Assembly (NCBI RefSeq): GCF_008630065.1
Contig: NZ_VWPL01000033.1
Coordinates: forward strand, 1-38,212
Length of the DNA stretch: 38,212 bases
Reading direction: 5' to 3'
DNA from: Blastochloris sulfoviridis
Lineage (GTDB): Bacteria > Pseudomonadota > Alphaproteobacteria > Rhizobiales > Xanthobacteraceae
Every line of letters begins with the position of its first letter. The stretch's first letter is position 1. This document shows, in pieces, positions 22,389 to 29,939 of the stretch. A program made the translations under genes and the position numbers. The notes under the pieces are model-generated. The model worked only from the letters and a program-made list of their open reading frames with translations, searched no databases and had not been told where the DNA came from.

Positions 22389-24581
22389 CTATCGCGTCAT
22401 CTTGACGGTGATCTGCGCGTCGCCGAGGGCGCGCTCGAAATCCACCGAGACGCCGTCGCCGAGCTGGCGCACCAGCACGTCGGCGGTGGCGGTGCCGACA
22501 CGGAGATTGCGCAGCCGAACCCAATCGAGCTGCGGCGGCAGCACCGGATTGACGAAGCGGATCTCGCTGGTTGCCGGCTTCAGCTCCAGGCCGAGGCAGG
22601 ACTGGACCAGCGAGAACGGCGTGGCGGACGCCCAGGCCTGCGGCGCGCAGGCCACCGGATAAAGCGTGGGGCCGCGCCCGGCGCGGCGGCGAAAGCCGCA
22701 ATAGAGCTCCGGCAGACGGCGCAGCTCCATATAGGCGGCGGCGTCGAGGATGCCGCCGAACACCCGCTGCACCGCCTCGCCGGCGCCATAATGCGCCATG
22801 CCCGCCGCGATCATGGCGTTGTCGTGCGGCCAGACCGACCCATTGTGGTAGGACATCGGATTGTAGCGCCGCTCGTCCTTGGCGACTGTGCGGATGCCCC
22901 AGCCCGAGAAGAAATCCGGCTTCATCAGATCGCGCGCGACGCGCGCGGCACGGTCCGGCGGCGCGAGCCTCGCCCACAGCACATGGCCGGCATTGGAGGT
23001 GCGCACCTCGCAGCGCCGCTTCATGCCGTCGAGCGCCAGGGCGTAGGTGCCGAGGCCCTCGCACCAGAAGGCCTCGTCGAACCGGGTGGCGAGGCGCACG
23101 GCCTCCTCGTCGAGCTGGTCGCCGGCGTCACCGTGGCCGAGGCGGCGGGCGAGCCGCGCCATCAGGGTCTTGGCGAAGAAGACGTAGGCCTGAACCTCGA
23201 CCAGCGCGATCGGCCCATCGGCCAGCCGCCCGTCGGCGTGGAAGACGGCGTCGTGGCTGTCCTTCCAGCCCTGATTGGTCAGGCCGTTCTCAGTGGCCCG
23301 GGCATATTCGACGAAGCCGTCGCCGTCGCGATCGCCGTAATTGTCGATCCAGTGCAGCGCGGCGAGCGCCGCCGGCCACAGCGCCCGCAGCGTCGCCAGA
23401 TCGTCGGTGCGCTCGACATAGAGGCCGAGCAGGACGAGGAACAGCGGGGTGGAATCATTGCTGCCATAGTAGCGCGAGAACGGAACCTCGCCGAGCGCCG
23501 CCATTTCGCCGCCGCGCATCTCGTGCAGGATCTTGCCGGGTTCGGCGTCGCACGCCGGGTCGGCTTCGGTGGCCTGCAGCGCCGCGAGACGGGCCAGCAC
23601 GCCGCGCGCAATGGCGGGCGCGGCCCAGAGCATTTCGATGGCGGTGATGATGCCGTCGCGGCCGAACGTGGTCGAGTACCAGGGGATGCCGGCATAGGGA
23701 TAGGGCCCCTCCGGCGTCTCGGTGGTCAGCATGGCAAGGTCGGCCATCGAGCGGCGCAGCACCTCGTTCAGCACCTGGTGGCTGGTCTCGACGCTGGCCA
23801 TGTCCCGCGTCAGCGCGCGCCGCGAGCGATGCGCCGCCAGCATCGCCGCGCCGAAGGCGATGGGCCTGCCCGCCTGCGGATCGCAGGCGACCTGCAGGAA
23901 CAGCGACCGGCTCTGGTTCGGCGCCAGGGTCACGCGCCAGGAGGCAGCGGTGGCGCCGAGCGTCTCCGGCGCCGGGTTGAAGCAGATGGTGGTCGTGCGC
24001 GTGCGCCCGTCCAGCCCGGCGCAGGAGATGCTGACATCCTGCGCCGAGGTGACGTTCGTCTGGATGCGGCCATGGCGCTCGCGCCGCGCCCCGCGGACCT
24101 CGAACAGATCGGCGAAATCGGCGGCGAAGATGAAGGCGAGGCCGAGCCGCACCGGCCGTTCGCCGTGATTGCGCAAGCCCAGCCGCACATGCGCGACGCC
24201 CTCCCACAGCACCACCGAGCGCACCATGTGGATGGTGTCCTTGGGCAGCACCACGTGGCCGTCGAAATAGACATCCGGATTGGTCAGGTCGGCCGCCAAT
24301 GCCAGATTGTCGTCGCGCACGGTGGAATCGAGCAGCAGCGGCAGGGTGCCGTTGATCATCAGCTCAAGCCGCGACAAATAGCGGGTGTCGCAGAAGAACA
24401 AGCCGTCGTGGCCGCCCTGCGACGCGCCGATGTCGCCGTAGGAATCCAGCACGGCGAAGCAGTCGCCATGCTTCAAGGTTCGCCGCGGGCGGGCCGAGGG
24501 GCCGGTGGCGGGAATGTAGAACGGGGACTCGCCGACGGTGTCGATCAGCAGTTCGGTGACGGCCGTTGTCTTAGCCGGCAT
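22389..24581 (-). CDS. Amylo-alpha-1,6-glucosidase (glycogen-debranching-type) family protein
   Basis: 730 residues from the chosen start MPAKTTAVTELLIDTVGES. The N-terminal half is the beta-sandwich domain of the family (LKHGDCFAVLDSYGDI, GLFFCDTRYLSRLEL). The C-terminal half is an (alpha/alpha)6 barrel with PWYSTTFGRDGIITAIEML and SYHNGSVWPHDNAMIA, where acidic residues of the active site lie. Such proteins cleave alpha-1,6 or related linkages in glycogen-like or trehalose-related glucans in the cytosol. The gene overlaps the upstream GT4 gene by 11 bases and is co-transcribed with it. This pairing is common in alphaproteobacteria and is probably unrelated to the collagen locus. The exact substrate is unknown. 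Confidence 0.9.
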   Translation of the reverse strand: MPAKTTAVTELLIDTVGESPFYIPATGPSARPRRTLKHGDCFAVLDSYGDIGASQGGHDGLFFCDTRYLSRLELMINGTLPLLLDSTVRDDNLALAADLTNPDVYFDGHVVLPKDTIHMVRSVVLWEGVAHVRLGLRNHGERPVRLGLAFIFAADFADLFEVRGARRERHGRIQTNVTSAQDVSISCAGLDGRTRTTTICFNPAPETLGATAASWRVTLAPNQSRSLFLQVACDPQAGRPIAFGAAMLAAHRSRRALTRDMASVETSHQVLNEVLRRSMADLAMLTTETPEGPYPYAGIPWYSTTFGRDGIITAIEMLWAAPAIARGVLARLAALQATEADPACDAEPGKILHEMRGGEMAALGEVPFSRYYGSNDSTPLFLVLLGLYVERTDDLATLRALWPAALAALHWIDNYGDRDGDGFVEYARATENGLTNQGWKDSHDAVFHADGRLADGPIALVEVQAYVFFAKTLMARLARRLGHGDAGDQLDEEAVRLATRFDEAFWCEGLGTYALALDGMKRRCEVRTSNAGHVLWARLAPPDRAARVARDLMKPDFFSGWGIRTVAKDERRYNPMSYHNGSVWPHDNAMIAAGMAHYGAGEAVQRVFGGILDAAAYMELRRLPELYCGFRRRAGRGPTLYPVACAPQAWASATPFSLVQSCLGLELKPATSEIRFVNPVLPPQLDWVRLRNLRVGTATADVLVRQLGDGVSVDFERALGDAQITVKMTR

Positions 24582-25689
24582 GAACCTCACTCTGCAGAAC
24601 GTGAACTGGGGCGGCCTGGCGCGGCGCAATCAGCCGCGGCCGCACCGCCGGCCTGCGAATGGTCCACGCCAGACCGCGATAGACATCGACATAATCGCGC
24701 GCCATCCGCTCGGCGGTGAACCGTGCCTCGAACTCGGCGCGGATACGCCGACGGTCGAGCGACAGCACCTCGGGGATCGCGCACAGCGCCTCGTCGAAAT
24801 CGTCGACGATGCGTCCGGTCACGTGATCCTCGATCACCTCCGACACCGAGCCGGCACGGAAGGCGAGCACCGGCGTCGCGCACGCCATGGCCTCGATCAT
24901 CACCAGGCCGAACGGCTCGGGCCAGGCGATCGGGAACAGCAGCGCCTGCGCCTCGCCCAGCAGCTTCGCCTTGTCGCGGTCGTCGATCTCGCCGATGAAC
25001 TCGACATCGTTGCCGCAGGCGATCTCGGGATGCACCACCTCCCGGAAATATCGTTCGTCGACCTTGTCGACCTTGGCCGCCATGCGCAGCTGCAGGCCGA
25101 GCGCGCGTGCCAGCCTGATTGCGATGAGCGGGCCCTTCTCCGGCGACATCCGCCCGAGAAAGGCGAGATAGCCGCCGCGCGGATCGTAGGTCGGCGCCAG
25201 CAGATCCTTCGGCAGGCCATGCGGGATGGTGGCGGCGAAATTCGCGTCCGCCACCGCGGTGCGCTGGTGGTTCGAGATCGAGACCAGCGGCATGCCGGGG
25301 AAGCCGCGATAGAGGGCGCCGATATCGGGCAGATCCTGGCGTCCGTGCAGCGTCGTCACCGTGCGGTGGCGCCGGTTGTTGAACAGCGGAAAGTGGAAGG
25401 CATCGATGTGGAAATGCAGGACGTCGAACTCGTCGGCGCGGCTGTTCAGCCAGTCGAGCATCAGCAAGTAATACGGCACCGGATCGGCCACGGCCGGATC
25501 GAGCCGCAGCGCCTTGCGCACCACCGGCACGAGATCGGCGCGGGTGACGGAATCGCCGCTGGCGAACAGCGTCACGTCATGACCAAGGTCGACGAGCGCC
25601 TCGGTGAGGAAGTGCACCACGCGCTCGGTCCCGCCATAGTATTTCGGCGGCACGCTCTCCATCAAAGGCGCGACCTGGGCAATCCTCAT
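24571..25689 (-). CDS. Family 4 glycosyltransferase
   Basis: 372 residues, GT-B fold. The N-terminal Rossmann domain contains PPKYYGGTERVVHFLTEAL, and the C-terminal nucleotide-sugar domain contains GYLAFLGRMSPEKG. The EX7E motif lies in PEPFGLVMIEAMACATPV. GAGGA lies four bases before the ATG. It is the first gene of a two-gene operon with the debranching-type enzyme, consistent with synthesis or remodelling of a storage or stress glucan. Donor and acceptor cannot be read from sequence. Confidence 0.9.
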   Translation of the reverse strand: MRIAQVAPLMESVPPKYYGGTERVVHFLTEALVDLGHDVTLFASGDSVTRADLVPVVRKALRLDPAVADPVPYYLLMLDWLNSRADEFDVLHFHIDAFHFPLFNNRRHRTVTTLHGRQDLPDIGALYRGFPGMPLVSISNHQRTAVADANFAATIPHGLPKDLLAPTYDPRGGYLAFLGRMSPEKGPLIAIRLARALGLQLRMAAKVDKVDERYFREVVHPEIACGNDVEFIGEIDDRDKAKLLGEAQALLFPIAWPEPFGLVMIEAMACATPVLAFRAGSVSEVIEDHVTGRIVDDFDEALCAIPEVLSLDRRRIRAEFEARFTAERMARDYVDVYRGLAWTIRRPAVRPRLIAPRQAAPVHVLQSEVHAG

Positions 25690-26404
25690 GTCATCCTCGG
25701 GGGGTTATACAGGCGCAGCCTAAGGCGCCCGAAATATGGACAGCAGTCCTGATCATGAAACGTTCTCGCCCTCGACCTGTTCCATCTGCGCCCACTCGGG
25801 CGGATGGCCTGCGGGCGAGAATTGGCCGCACGACACTGTCGTGACACCTGAGCCAGCGGAACGGTGAGCCGGACGGACGGATCGTCTTCTCGAAGGTCTC
25901 GACCGCGCTGTGCGCCGCCATCGCCTCGTGAGGTGGCCCCACTCGTTTGAACGGTGTGAGCTGGTCCGATAGTGGGTTTCCGCCTCGATCCTGCTGCCGT
26001 CCGGTCCCCATCGTGTCTCCTGGTCCGGCGCGGTCTTGGGTTCCCTTCCCGACCGCCTGCGGCGGTCGCCGGGAACGACCGGTCCGGTCCGGCATCATTG
26101 CGTCGGCCGGTGCGGGGCCGGCGCGCGCGGTCGTCCCCGGCGCGCAGGGCGAACCACGCCGCGGTCGTCCCCGGCGAGCGCGGCATCAGCCGCGCGAGGG
26201 AAGGGGACCCACACCGGCCGTCGTCGTGTCGTCACGGATCTCGTCGCTCTGTAGGGCGCAATCGCGTCAGCGTATTGCGTCGGCCCGGCCGGGTGTCGCG
26301 CCGTAAAGGGCGGAATACGCTTCGCTATTCCGCCATACGCTTACTAACTTCTATGCTGGCGCAGTAATTCCTAGAGCGCTTAGACCTTTGAAGCCGGGTG
26401 ACAA
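25690..26404. other. Intergenic region dominated by a GC-rich repeat
   Basis: About 715 bases. The part before 26038 shows no gene with family character. 26038-26342 is repeat R1. The last 60 bases become AT-richer and lead into the membrane protein gene. Confidence 0.5.
26038..26342 (+). repeat. Long composite repeat R1
   Basis: It begins GGGTTCCCTTCCCGACCGCC, contains several GTCGTCCCCGGCGAGC-type words, and continues through GTAGGGCGCAAT..GCGTATTGCG to GCGGAATACGCTTCGCTATT. It is nearly co-linear with R2 at 29105-29421 in the same orientation. It consists of several nested inverted repeats and is non-coding. Confidence 0.85.
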
Positions 26405-27316
26405 ATGCAAGAACTCTACCGTCGCATGGAACTAGCTGCCGTCGAGGTGTTGGCTGCGACCCAATTGACCTGCCTGTTCGGTTTCATGGCCTGGCTCGGC
26501 GCCAATTCGCTGGCGTGGGGGCTGGGCCTCGTCGCTCTCGGCTGCGCGGCGGATCTGTTTCGGTGGTTCTACCGCTACGACTGGCAGGCACGGCGCTTCG
26601 TGCGCAATGATCTCGACGCCCGGACTTATCTCGCCGAGCTGGAGCGGCTGCTGGCCGACGACGCAGCCGCTAAGCGGATGAACCGGCTGCACACGAAAAT
26701 CGTCATTGCCGGGTGTGCAGTGTGGCTCGGGCTGCTCCTTCCGATCGTGCTCGTCAATACGATCTGGGGCGATGCTCCGTTCTGCGCCATTGCGCCCGCC
26801 CTCAATGCGTTCGACTGGCCCGCCTCGCAACTCGTCGATGTCATCCGGGAAAATGAACGGCGGTTGACCGCCGCTGGATTGCATTGCAGGGCGGTGTACC
26901 TTGAAATCTATTATTCGGTCTACTATTATCTCTTTGTCATCGGGGTACTATTCTATATTGTTGTCGTTAGCGATCTTATAGCAGACAATATTCCAGTGCA
27001 GGCAGTTCGGAAGGGGCGTCTTCCAGATCTAGATGCTGTCTTAAGAAGCGCTAGACTGTGGCGCGGTTTGGTCATGTCTGCGTTGGTACATGGTTTGGGG
27101 GTCCTCACCGTACTTTGGGCGGCGGCGGCGAGCATGAAGCCTCCCGGCGCGGGGCGCTCCTGGAACGTTCATGAGTCGAATTTTCATCTATTCGTATTGC
27201 CCTTCGCCACCATCGGAATCTTTGTCGCTCTTTCGATGGTGAACTATGTCTATACGGCGTGCCGCGCTGACTGCGTCCGGCGCGAAACTCAATCACCCAG
27301 AATCCAGCAAGTCTAA
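26405..27316 (+). CDS. Unrecognised polytopic membrane protein
   Basis: 303 residues. Hydrophobic segments appear at about 14-33 and 34-52 (close pair), 98-120, 170-195 (YYSVYYYLFVIGVLFYIVVV), 233-256 and 278-300. That suggests five or six membrane helices with cytosolic helical loops between. A charged linker, RTYLAELERLLADDAAAKRM, follows the first pair. I recognise no family. The second half (26900-27100) is noticeably AT-richer than the first. It lies between copies R1 and R3 of the accessory-region repeat, so it is probably acquired cargo. A membrane effector of a defence or toxin system is one possibility, without direct evidence. Confidence 0.6.
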   Translation: MQELYRRMELAAVEVLAATQLTCLFGFMAWLGANSLAWGLGLVALGCAADLFRWFYRYDWQARRFVRNDLDARTYLAELERLLADDAAAKRMNRLHTKIVIAGCAVWLGLLLPIVLVNTIWGDAPFCAIAPALNAFDWPASQLVDVIRENERRLTAAGLHCRAVYLEIYYSVYYYLFVIGVLFYIVVVSDLIADNIPVQAVRKGRLPDLDAVLRSARLWRGLVMSALVHGLGVLTVLWAAAASMKPPGAGRSWNVHESNFHLFVLPFATIGIFVALSMVNYVYTACRADCVRRETQSPRIQQV

Positions 27317-27325
27317 GGGCGAGCT

Positions 27326-27478
27326 ATGTCGTTAGTCGGTTCTATCGTTGCAGATCACGCTCTGAAAATCTCGACGGCATGGATGGATGGTGCATTTGCA
27401 CTCGTCGCTCGCCAGTCGAAAAACGTTCCCATGCCGATGGCCGGGACGGTGGAGATCGAGGCCGGGCACGCCGCGTGA
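27326..27478 (+). CDS. Small hypothetical protein
   Basis: A 50-residue frame beginning MSLVGSIVADHALKISTAWM nine bases after the membrane protein's stop, with AAGGGCGA just upstream. It is moderately hydrophobic in the middle (MDGAFALVARQ) and ends EIEAGHAA. It may be a real co-transcribed small protein or a remnant; no family is recognised. Confidence 0.35.
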   Translation: MSLVGSIVADHALKISTAWMDGAFALVARQSKNVPMPMAGTVEIEAGHAA

Positions 27479-27530
27479 TCGAAAATCTGTTGTCGCCGGC
27501 GCTGCGGTATCGGCACGAAGCCACATTTAT

Positions 27531-27635
27531 GTAGGGCGCAATAGCGTCAGCGTATTGCGCCAGGAACGCCGGAATATCAGACTGGTGGAATACAATTCGC
27601 CATCCGCCATACGCTTGCTATTCCACCTTACGATT
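27531..27635 (+). repeat. Partial composite repeat R3
   Basis: It shares the GTAGGGCGCAATAGCGTCAG and GTATTGCGCC portion and the terminal CCGCCATACGCTTGCTATTCC portion with R1 and R2. It lacks the long CCCCGGCGAGC part and has a different centre. It lies between the small ORF and the kinase-like gene. Confidence 0.75.
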
Positions 27636-27685
27636 GCTTAGTCATTCGCCAACGGCGCGACGGTCGCCTCCAGGGAACGCCCTTC

Positions 27686-28375
27686 ATGCCAGGTTTTATC
27701 ATAGAAGGCGTCACCGGCGTCGGTAAATCGATTGTCTTCAAGCGAATGCAGGCTCTCATCGGCGAGCGCCACCCTGCGAACACCAAGCTCCTGCTCAGCG
27801 AGCATTACACCGAACGCGTGCTAGAGCACGCGAAGGAGGCCGGCACCCTGACGGAGGAGCAGGTCGCTAAGCATCTGGTCGATCTGATGGCCGTGCCGGC
27901 TATGCTGAAATCCATGCTGGAAGGTTCCAAGTTCCGAGGGCGAGCCGGCAACGCGTCGCCTATCGTGTTGATGGAGCGCTTTCTGCTGAGCCATGTCGCC
28001 AACATGCGCATGCTTGGCTTGGGCCAGTGGCAGCGGAACCACGATTTCGTTGCCCGGCTGTACGCGCAGGCCGACGACTGCCAGATCGTCCGCATCGTGC
28101 TGCGATGCCGGGATGAGGAACTCCCGGCTCGCGTACTCTCGACCAGACGCCACCGGAACACCCACTGGTCCTCCCATCTCGACAGCTTAGGCGACGATTC
28201 CCAGATCGCTGACTTCTATCGATGCTGGCAACGCCATCTCCTGGACTTTGCGGAGACGCACGCCACAACGATCCAGCCGGTCTACGTGGACATCGGTGCC
28301 GACATGGATCCTGTGGCTTTCCGACGCGTGGCGGACGAGCTGTATGAGCGCCATCTGTTGCCGAGGCTACGGTGA
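27686..28375 (+). CDS. P-loop kinase-like protein
   Basis: 229 residues beginning MPGFIIEGVTGVGKSIVFKR. Walker A is GVTGVGKS at residues 8-15. The acidic/arginine motif VLMERFLLSH is placed like the DRxxxS-type motif of deoxynucleoside and thymidylate kinases, and STRRHRNTHW resembles an arginine lid. A small-molecule (nucleoside-like) kinase is the best guess; the substrate is unknown. The gene ends GTGA, sharing bases with a GTG start of a HAD-like frame, so the two formed a coupled operon before the second decayed. It lies in the accessory region. Confidence 0.65.
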   Translation: MPGFIIEGVTGVGKSIVFKRMQALIGERHPANTKLLLSEHYTERVLEHAKEAGTLTEEQVAKHLVDLMAVPAMLKSMLEGSKFRGRAGNASPIVLMERFLLSHVANMRMLGLGQWQRNHDFVARLYAQADDCQIVRIVLRCRDEELPARVLSTRRHRNTHWSSHLDSLGDDSQIADFYRCWQRHLLDFAETHATTIQPVYVDIGADMDPVAFRRVADELYERHLLPRLR

Positions 28376-28509
28376 TCCGCGCGATCCTGTTTGATGTCGA
28401 CGGTACCCTGGTTGATACTTCGACCGCCGAGAACGAAGCGGTGGCGGAATTCCTCATCGGCGAACCGGCGCTGAGCCACTTGGATCCGGCGGCATTCCTG
28501 GCCACGTAG
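28372..28509 (+). pseudogene. HAD-superfamily hydrolase fragment
   Basis: A GTG-started frame of 45 residues, VIRAILFDVDGTLVDTSTAE. The DxDGT nucleophile loop FDVDGTLVD is unmistakable. An amber codon at 28507-28509 ends it far short of the ~200 residues of a HAD phosphatase. The frame reads on for about 32 more codons to a TGA without HAD motifs. This is the 5' remnant of a phosphatase once coupled to the kinase-like gene. Confidence 0.75.
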
Positions 28510-28599
28510 CTGTATCAGCCGCCCGGAACCTCGTTTGCAGACTTCGTGTCTGTCTGTGACAGGCTTTGGGTCTCCGGGATCAAGCTTCGTGTCCAGGTA

Positions 28600-28619
28600 G
28601 AGTTTTGACGCGAAAACTC
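28600..28619. repeat. Hairpin at the junction of HAD remnant and nrdJ tail copy
   Basis: GAGTTTT (28600-28606) pairs with AAAACTC (28613-28619) around GACGCG. On the minus strand it directly follows the stop codon of the nrdJ tail copy. It could be the terminator that came with that copy. Confidence 0.45.
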
Positions 28620-28703
28620 AACTGCACTCCGTCGTCCCACCGCAGGTGTCGCACTTCATGCAGGTGCCCTTGCGCACCAGCGTGAAGTTGCCGCATTCGG
28701 GAA
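28618..28703 (-). pseudogene. Diverged second copy of the nrdJ 3' end
   Basis: The minus strand encodes [20 protein letters not shown], then GGTTECS and a stop. This is identical to the C-terminal zinc-ribbon tail of the full nrdJ at 30999-31083, apart from two residues. Several silent changes are also seen, so the copy is diverged, not a fresh duplication. Upstream it joins a DUF2442 gene out of frame. It lies 2.3 kb from the intact end, in the same orientation. Confidence 0.85.
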
Positions 28704-28955
28704 GCGTTCACGCCGCTTCCTCAGGCCGCGGGTCATGTCGCCACGACCGACCAGAAGCCCGGCAACCGAGATGTCCTCGTCGAGCGCATCCCAATGCAGC
28801 CCGCGGGGGCTGATTTCGACCTCGGCGCGCTGTTCCGGGCTGGCGTGATAGAGGCGCGGGAACCACGCCAGCGGCACACCGAGCGTGCGGCCGTCGGACA
28901 GCGTGACCCACATCACGCCGGCGTCGAACCGCACATGTGTTGGCGAGACGGTCAT
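28656..28955 (-). pseudogene. DUF2442 protein, 3' end replaced
   Basis: 99 residues beginning MTVSPTHVRFDAGVMWVTLS. The DUF2442 pattern GVPLAWFPRLYHASPEQRAE, then GLHWDALDEDISVAGLLVGR, is complete to about residue 75. After that the frame runs into the nrdJ tail copy in the wrong register and yields an arginine-rich nonsense tail. DUF2442 proteins are small, often adjacent to DUF4160 and suspected toxin-antitoxin-like partners; no DUF4160 is seen here. The core may still be made. Confidence 0.7.
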
Positions 28956-29531
28956 GGGCGTTCCGGTTTGTTCGAACGGGATGCAACTTTGCGGCGTTGG
29001 TGCGGTCTGTGCAAGGTACCTTCGCGAGCGCCAGCCTGTCGCCGTCCTATGTCCCGGGTTCCCGTGTGTTGGAGCTGCGCGAGATTGAGCCGGCGGAAGA
29101 TCATGGGTTCCCTTCCCGACCGCCTGCGGCGGTCGCCGGGAACGACCGGTCCGGTTCCGGCATCATTGCGTCGGCCGGTGCCGGGCGGCTGGCGCGCGCG
29201 GTCGTCCCCGGCGAGCAGGGCGAACCACGCCGCAGTCGTCCCCGGCGAGCGCGGCCCGCGCGAGGGAAGGGGACCCACCAGCCGTCGTCGTGTCGACGCG
29301 AACCTTGTCGCCCTGTAGGGGTCGTCCTGTAGGGCGCAATAGCGTCAGCGTATTGCGCCGCCCCGGCCGGGTGTCGCGCCGTAAATGGCGGAATACGCTT
29401 CGCTATTCCGCCCTACGCTTGCTGTCATGTGGATCGTTAATCAAAGTGTCTATAGTAGTACCAAGTCGTGTCGCGCTTCTTCTCAGGTGAAAATGAACGA
29501 TAAAATGGAATAAAATCTTTCATGGCGTGTT
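28956..29531. other. Intergenic region holding repeat R2
   Basis: No gene is seen. From 28956 to 29104 there is GC-rich sequence of unknown origin. R2 then occupies 29105-29421. After that the sequence becomes abruptly AT-rich (29430-29531), marking the start of the TIR/SLATT segment. Confidence 0.5.
29105..29421 (+). repeat. Long composite repeat R2
   Basis: It is co-linear with R1 over about 300 bases, with the same beginning (GGGTTCCCTTCCCGACCGCC) and end (GCGGAATACGCTTCGCTATT). A small internal duplication around TGTAGGG(GTCG)TCCTGTAGGG distinguishes it. R1 and R2 are direct repeats flanking about 2.8 kb. Confidence 0.85.
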
Positions 29532-29927
29532 TCAGGGCTTCAGCGTGTAAGGGATGTGAACAACCGAAGATTTATCTCGAATGATTGCGGGGCACAGATT
29601 CGGATCCTGTCCATTCTTTTTATTTAGATTTGCCGCGATTATGGGCAAACCAAGTTCTAAGGCCAATTCTAGTTCCCAGCGGACGTATTTGTATAGGTTC
29701 TTTGTCTTTTCACCTATCAGAACTATGACTACGTCAGATTGCTTCATGCGTTCACGTAGTCTTGATTTCACATAATATTCCCCTTGTGCGCGAGCGGTCA
29801 TATTGTCGAGGTCATGCGCATCTTGATAGTTAAATTCAATAGATCTATTTGCTTTCCAGCCGTTTATGTAGGCGTATGCCCACTTGTCGGTATCGCCATC
29901 GAAAACAATGTACGCGGTGTTGGTCAT
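29532..29927 (-). CDS. ThsB-like TIR-domain protein (DUF1863/MTH538 type)
   Basis: 131 residues forming a single TIR-like domain. The features are an N-terminal strand AYIVFDGDTDKWAY, the segment FNYQDAHDLD, then RMKQSDVVIVLIGEKTKN and KYVRWELELALELGLPIIAA. The conserved glutamate (Glu85 in RWELE) is placed as in Thoeris ThsB-type TIR enzymes that make NAD-derived signals. AGAGGAG lies seven bases before the ATG. The gene starts 12 bases after the SLATT gene stop, so the two form an operon. Its AT-rich composition contrasts with the flanking DNA, a sign of transfer. A cytosolic phage sensor producing a nucleotide signal is inferred from the family and context. Confidence 0.8.
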   Translation of the reverse strand: MTNTAYIVFDGDTDKWAYAYINGWKANRSIEFNYQDAHDLDNMTARAQGEYYVKSRLRERMKQSDVVIVLIGEKTKNLYKYVRWELELALELGLPIIAANLNKKNGQDPNLCPAIIRDKSSVVHIPYTLKP

Positions 29928-29939
29928 GAAGTGCTCCTC

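Noticed and set aside
22320-24719. 799-codon plus-strand frame over the debranching-type enzyme
   Set aside because: Antisense shadow; the minus strand encodes a recognisable glucosidase with complete domains.
25690-26186. Minus-strand open frames of 135-166 codons upstream of the GT4 gene
   Set aside because: They are arginine-rich, overlap repeat R1 and the GT4 promoter region, and have no ribosome site or family pattern.
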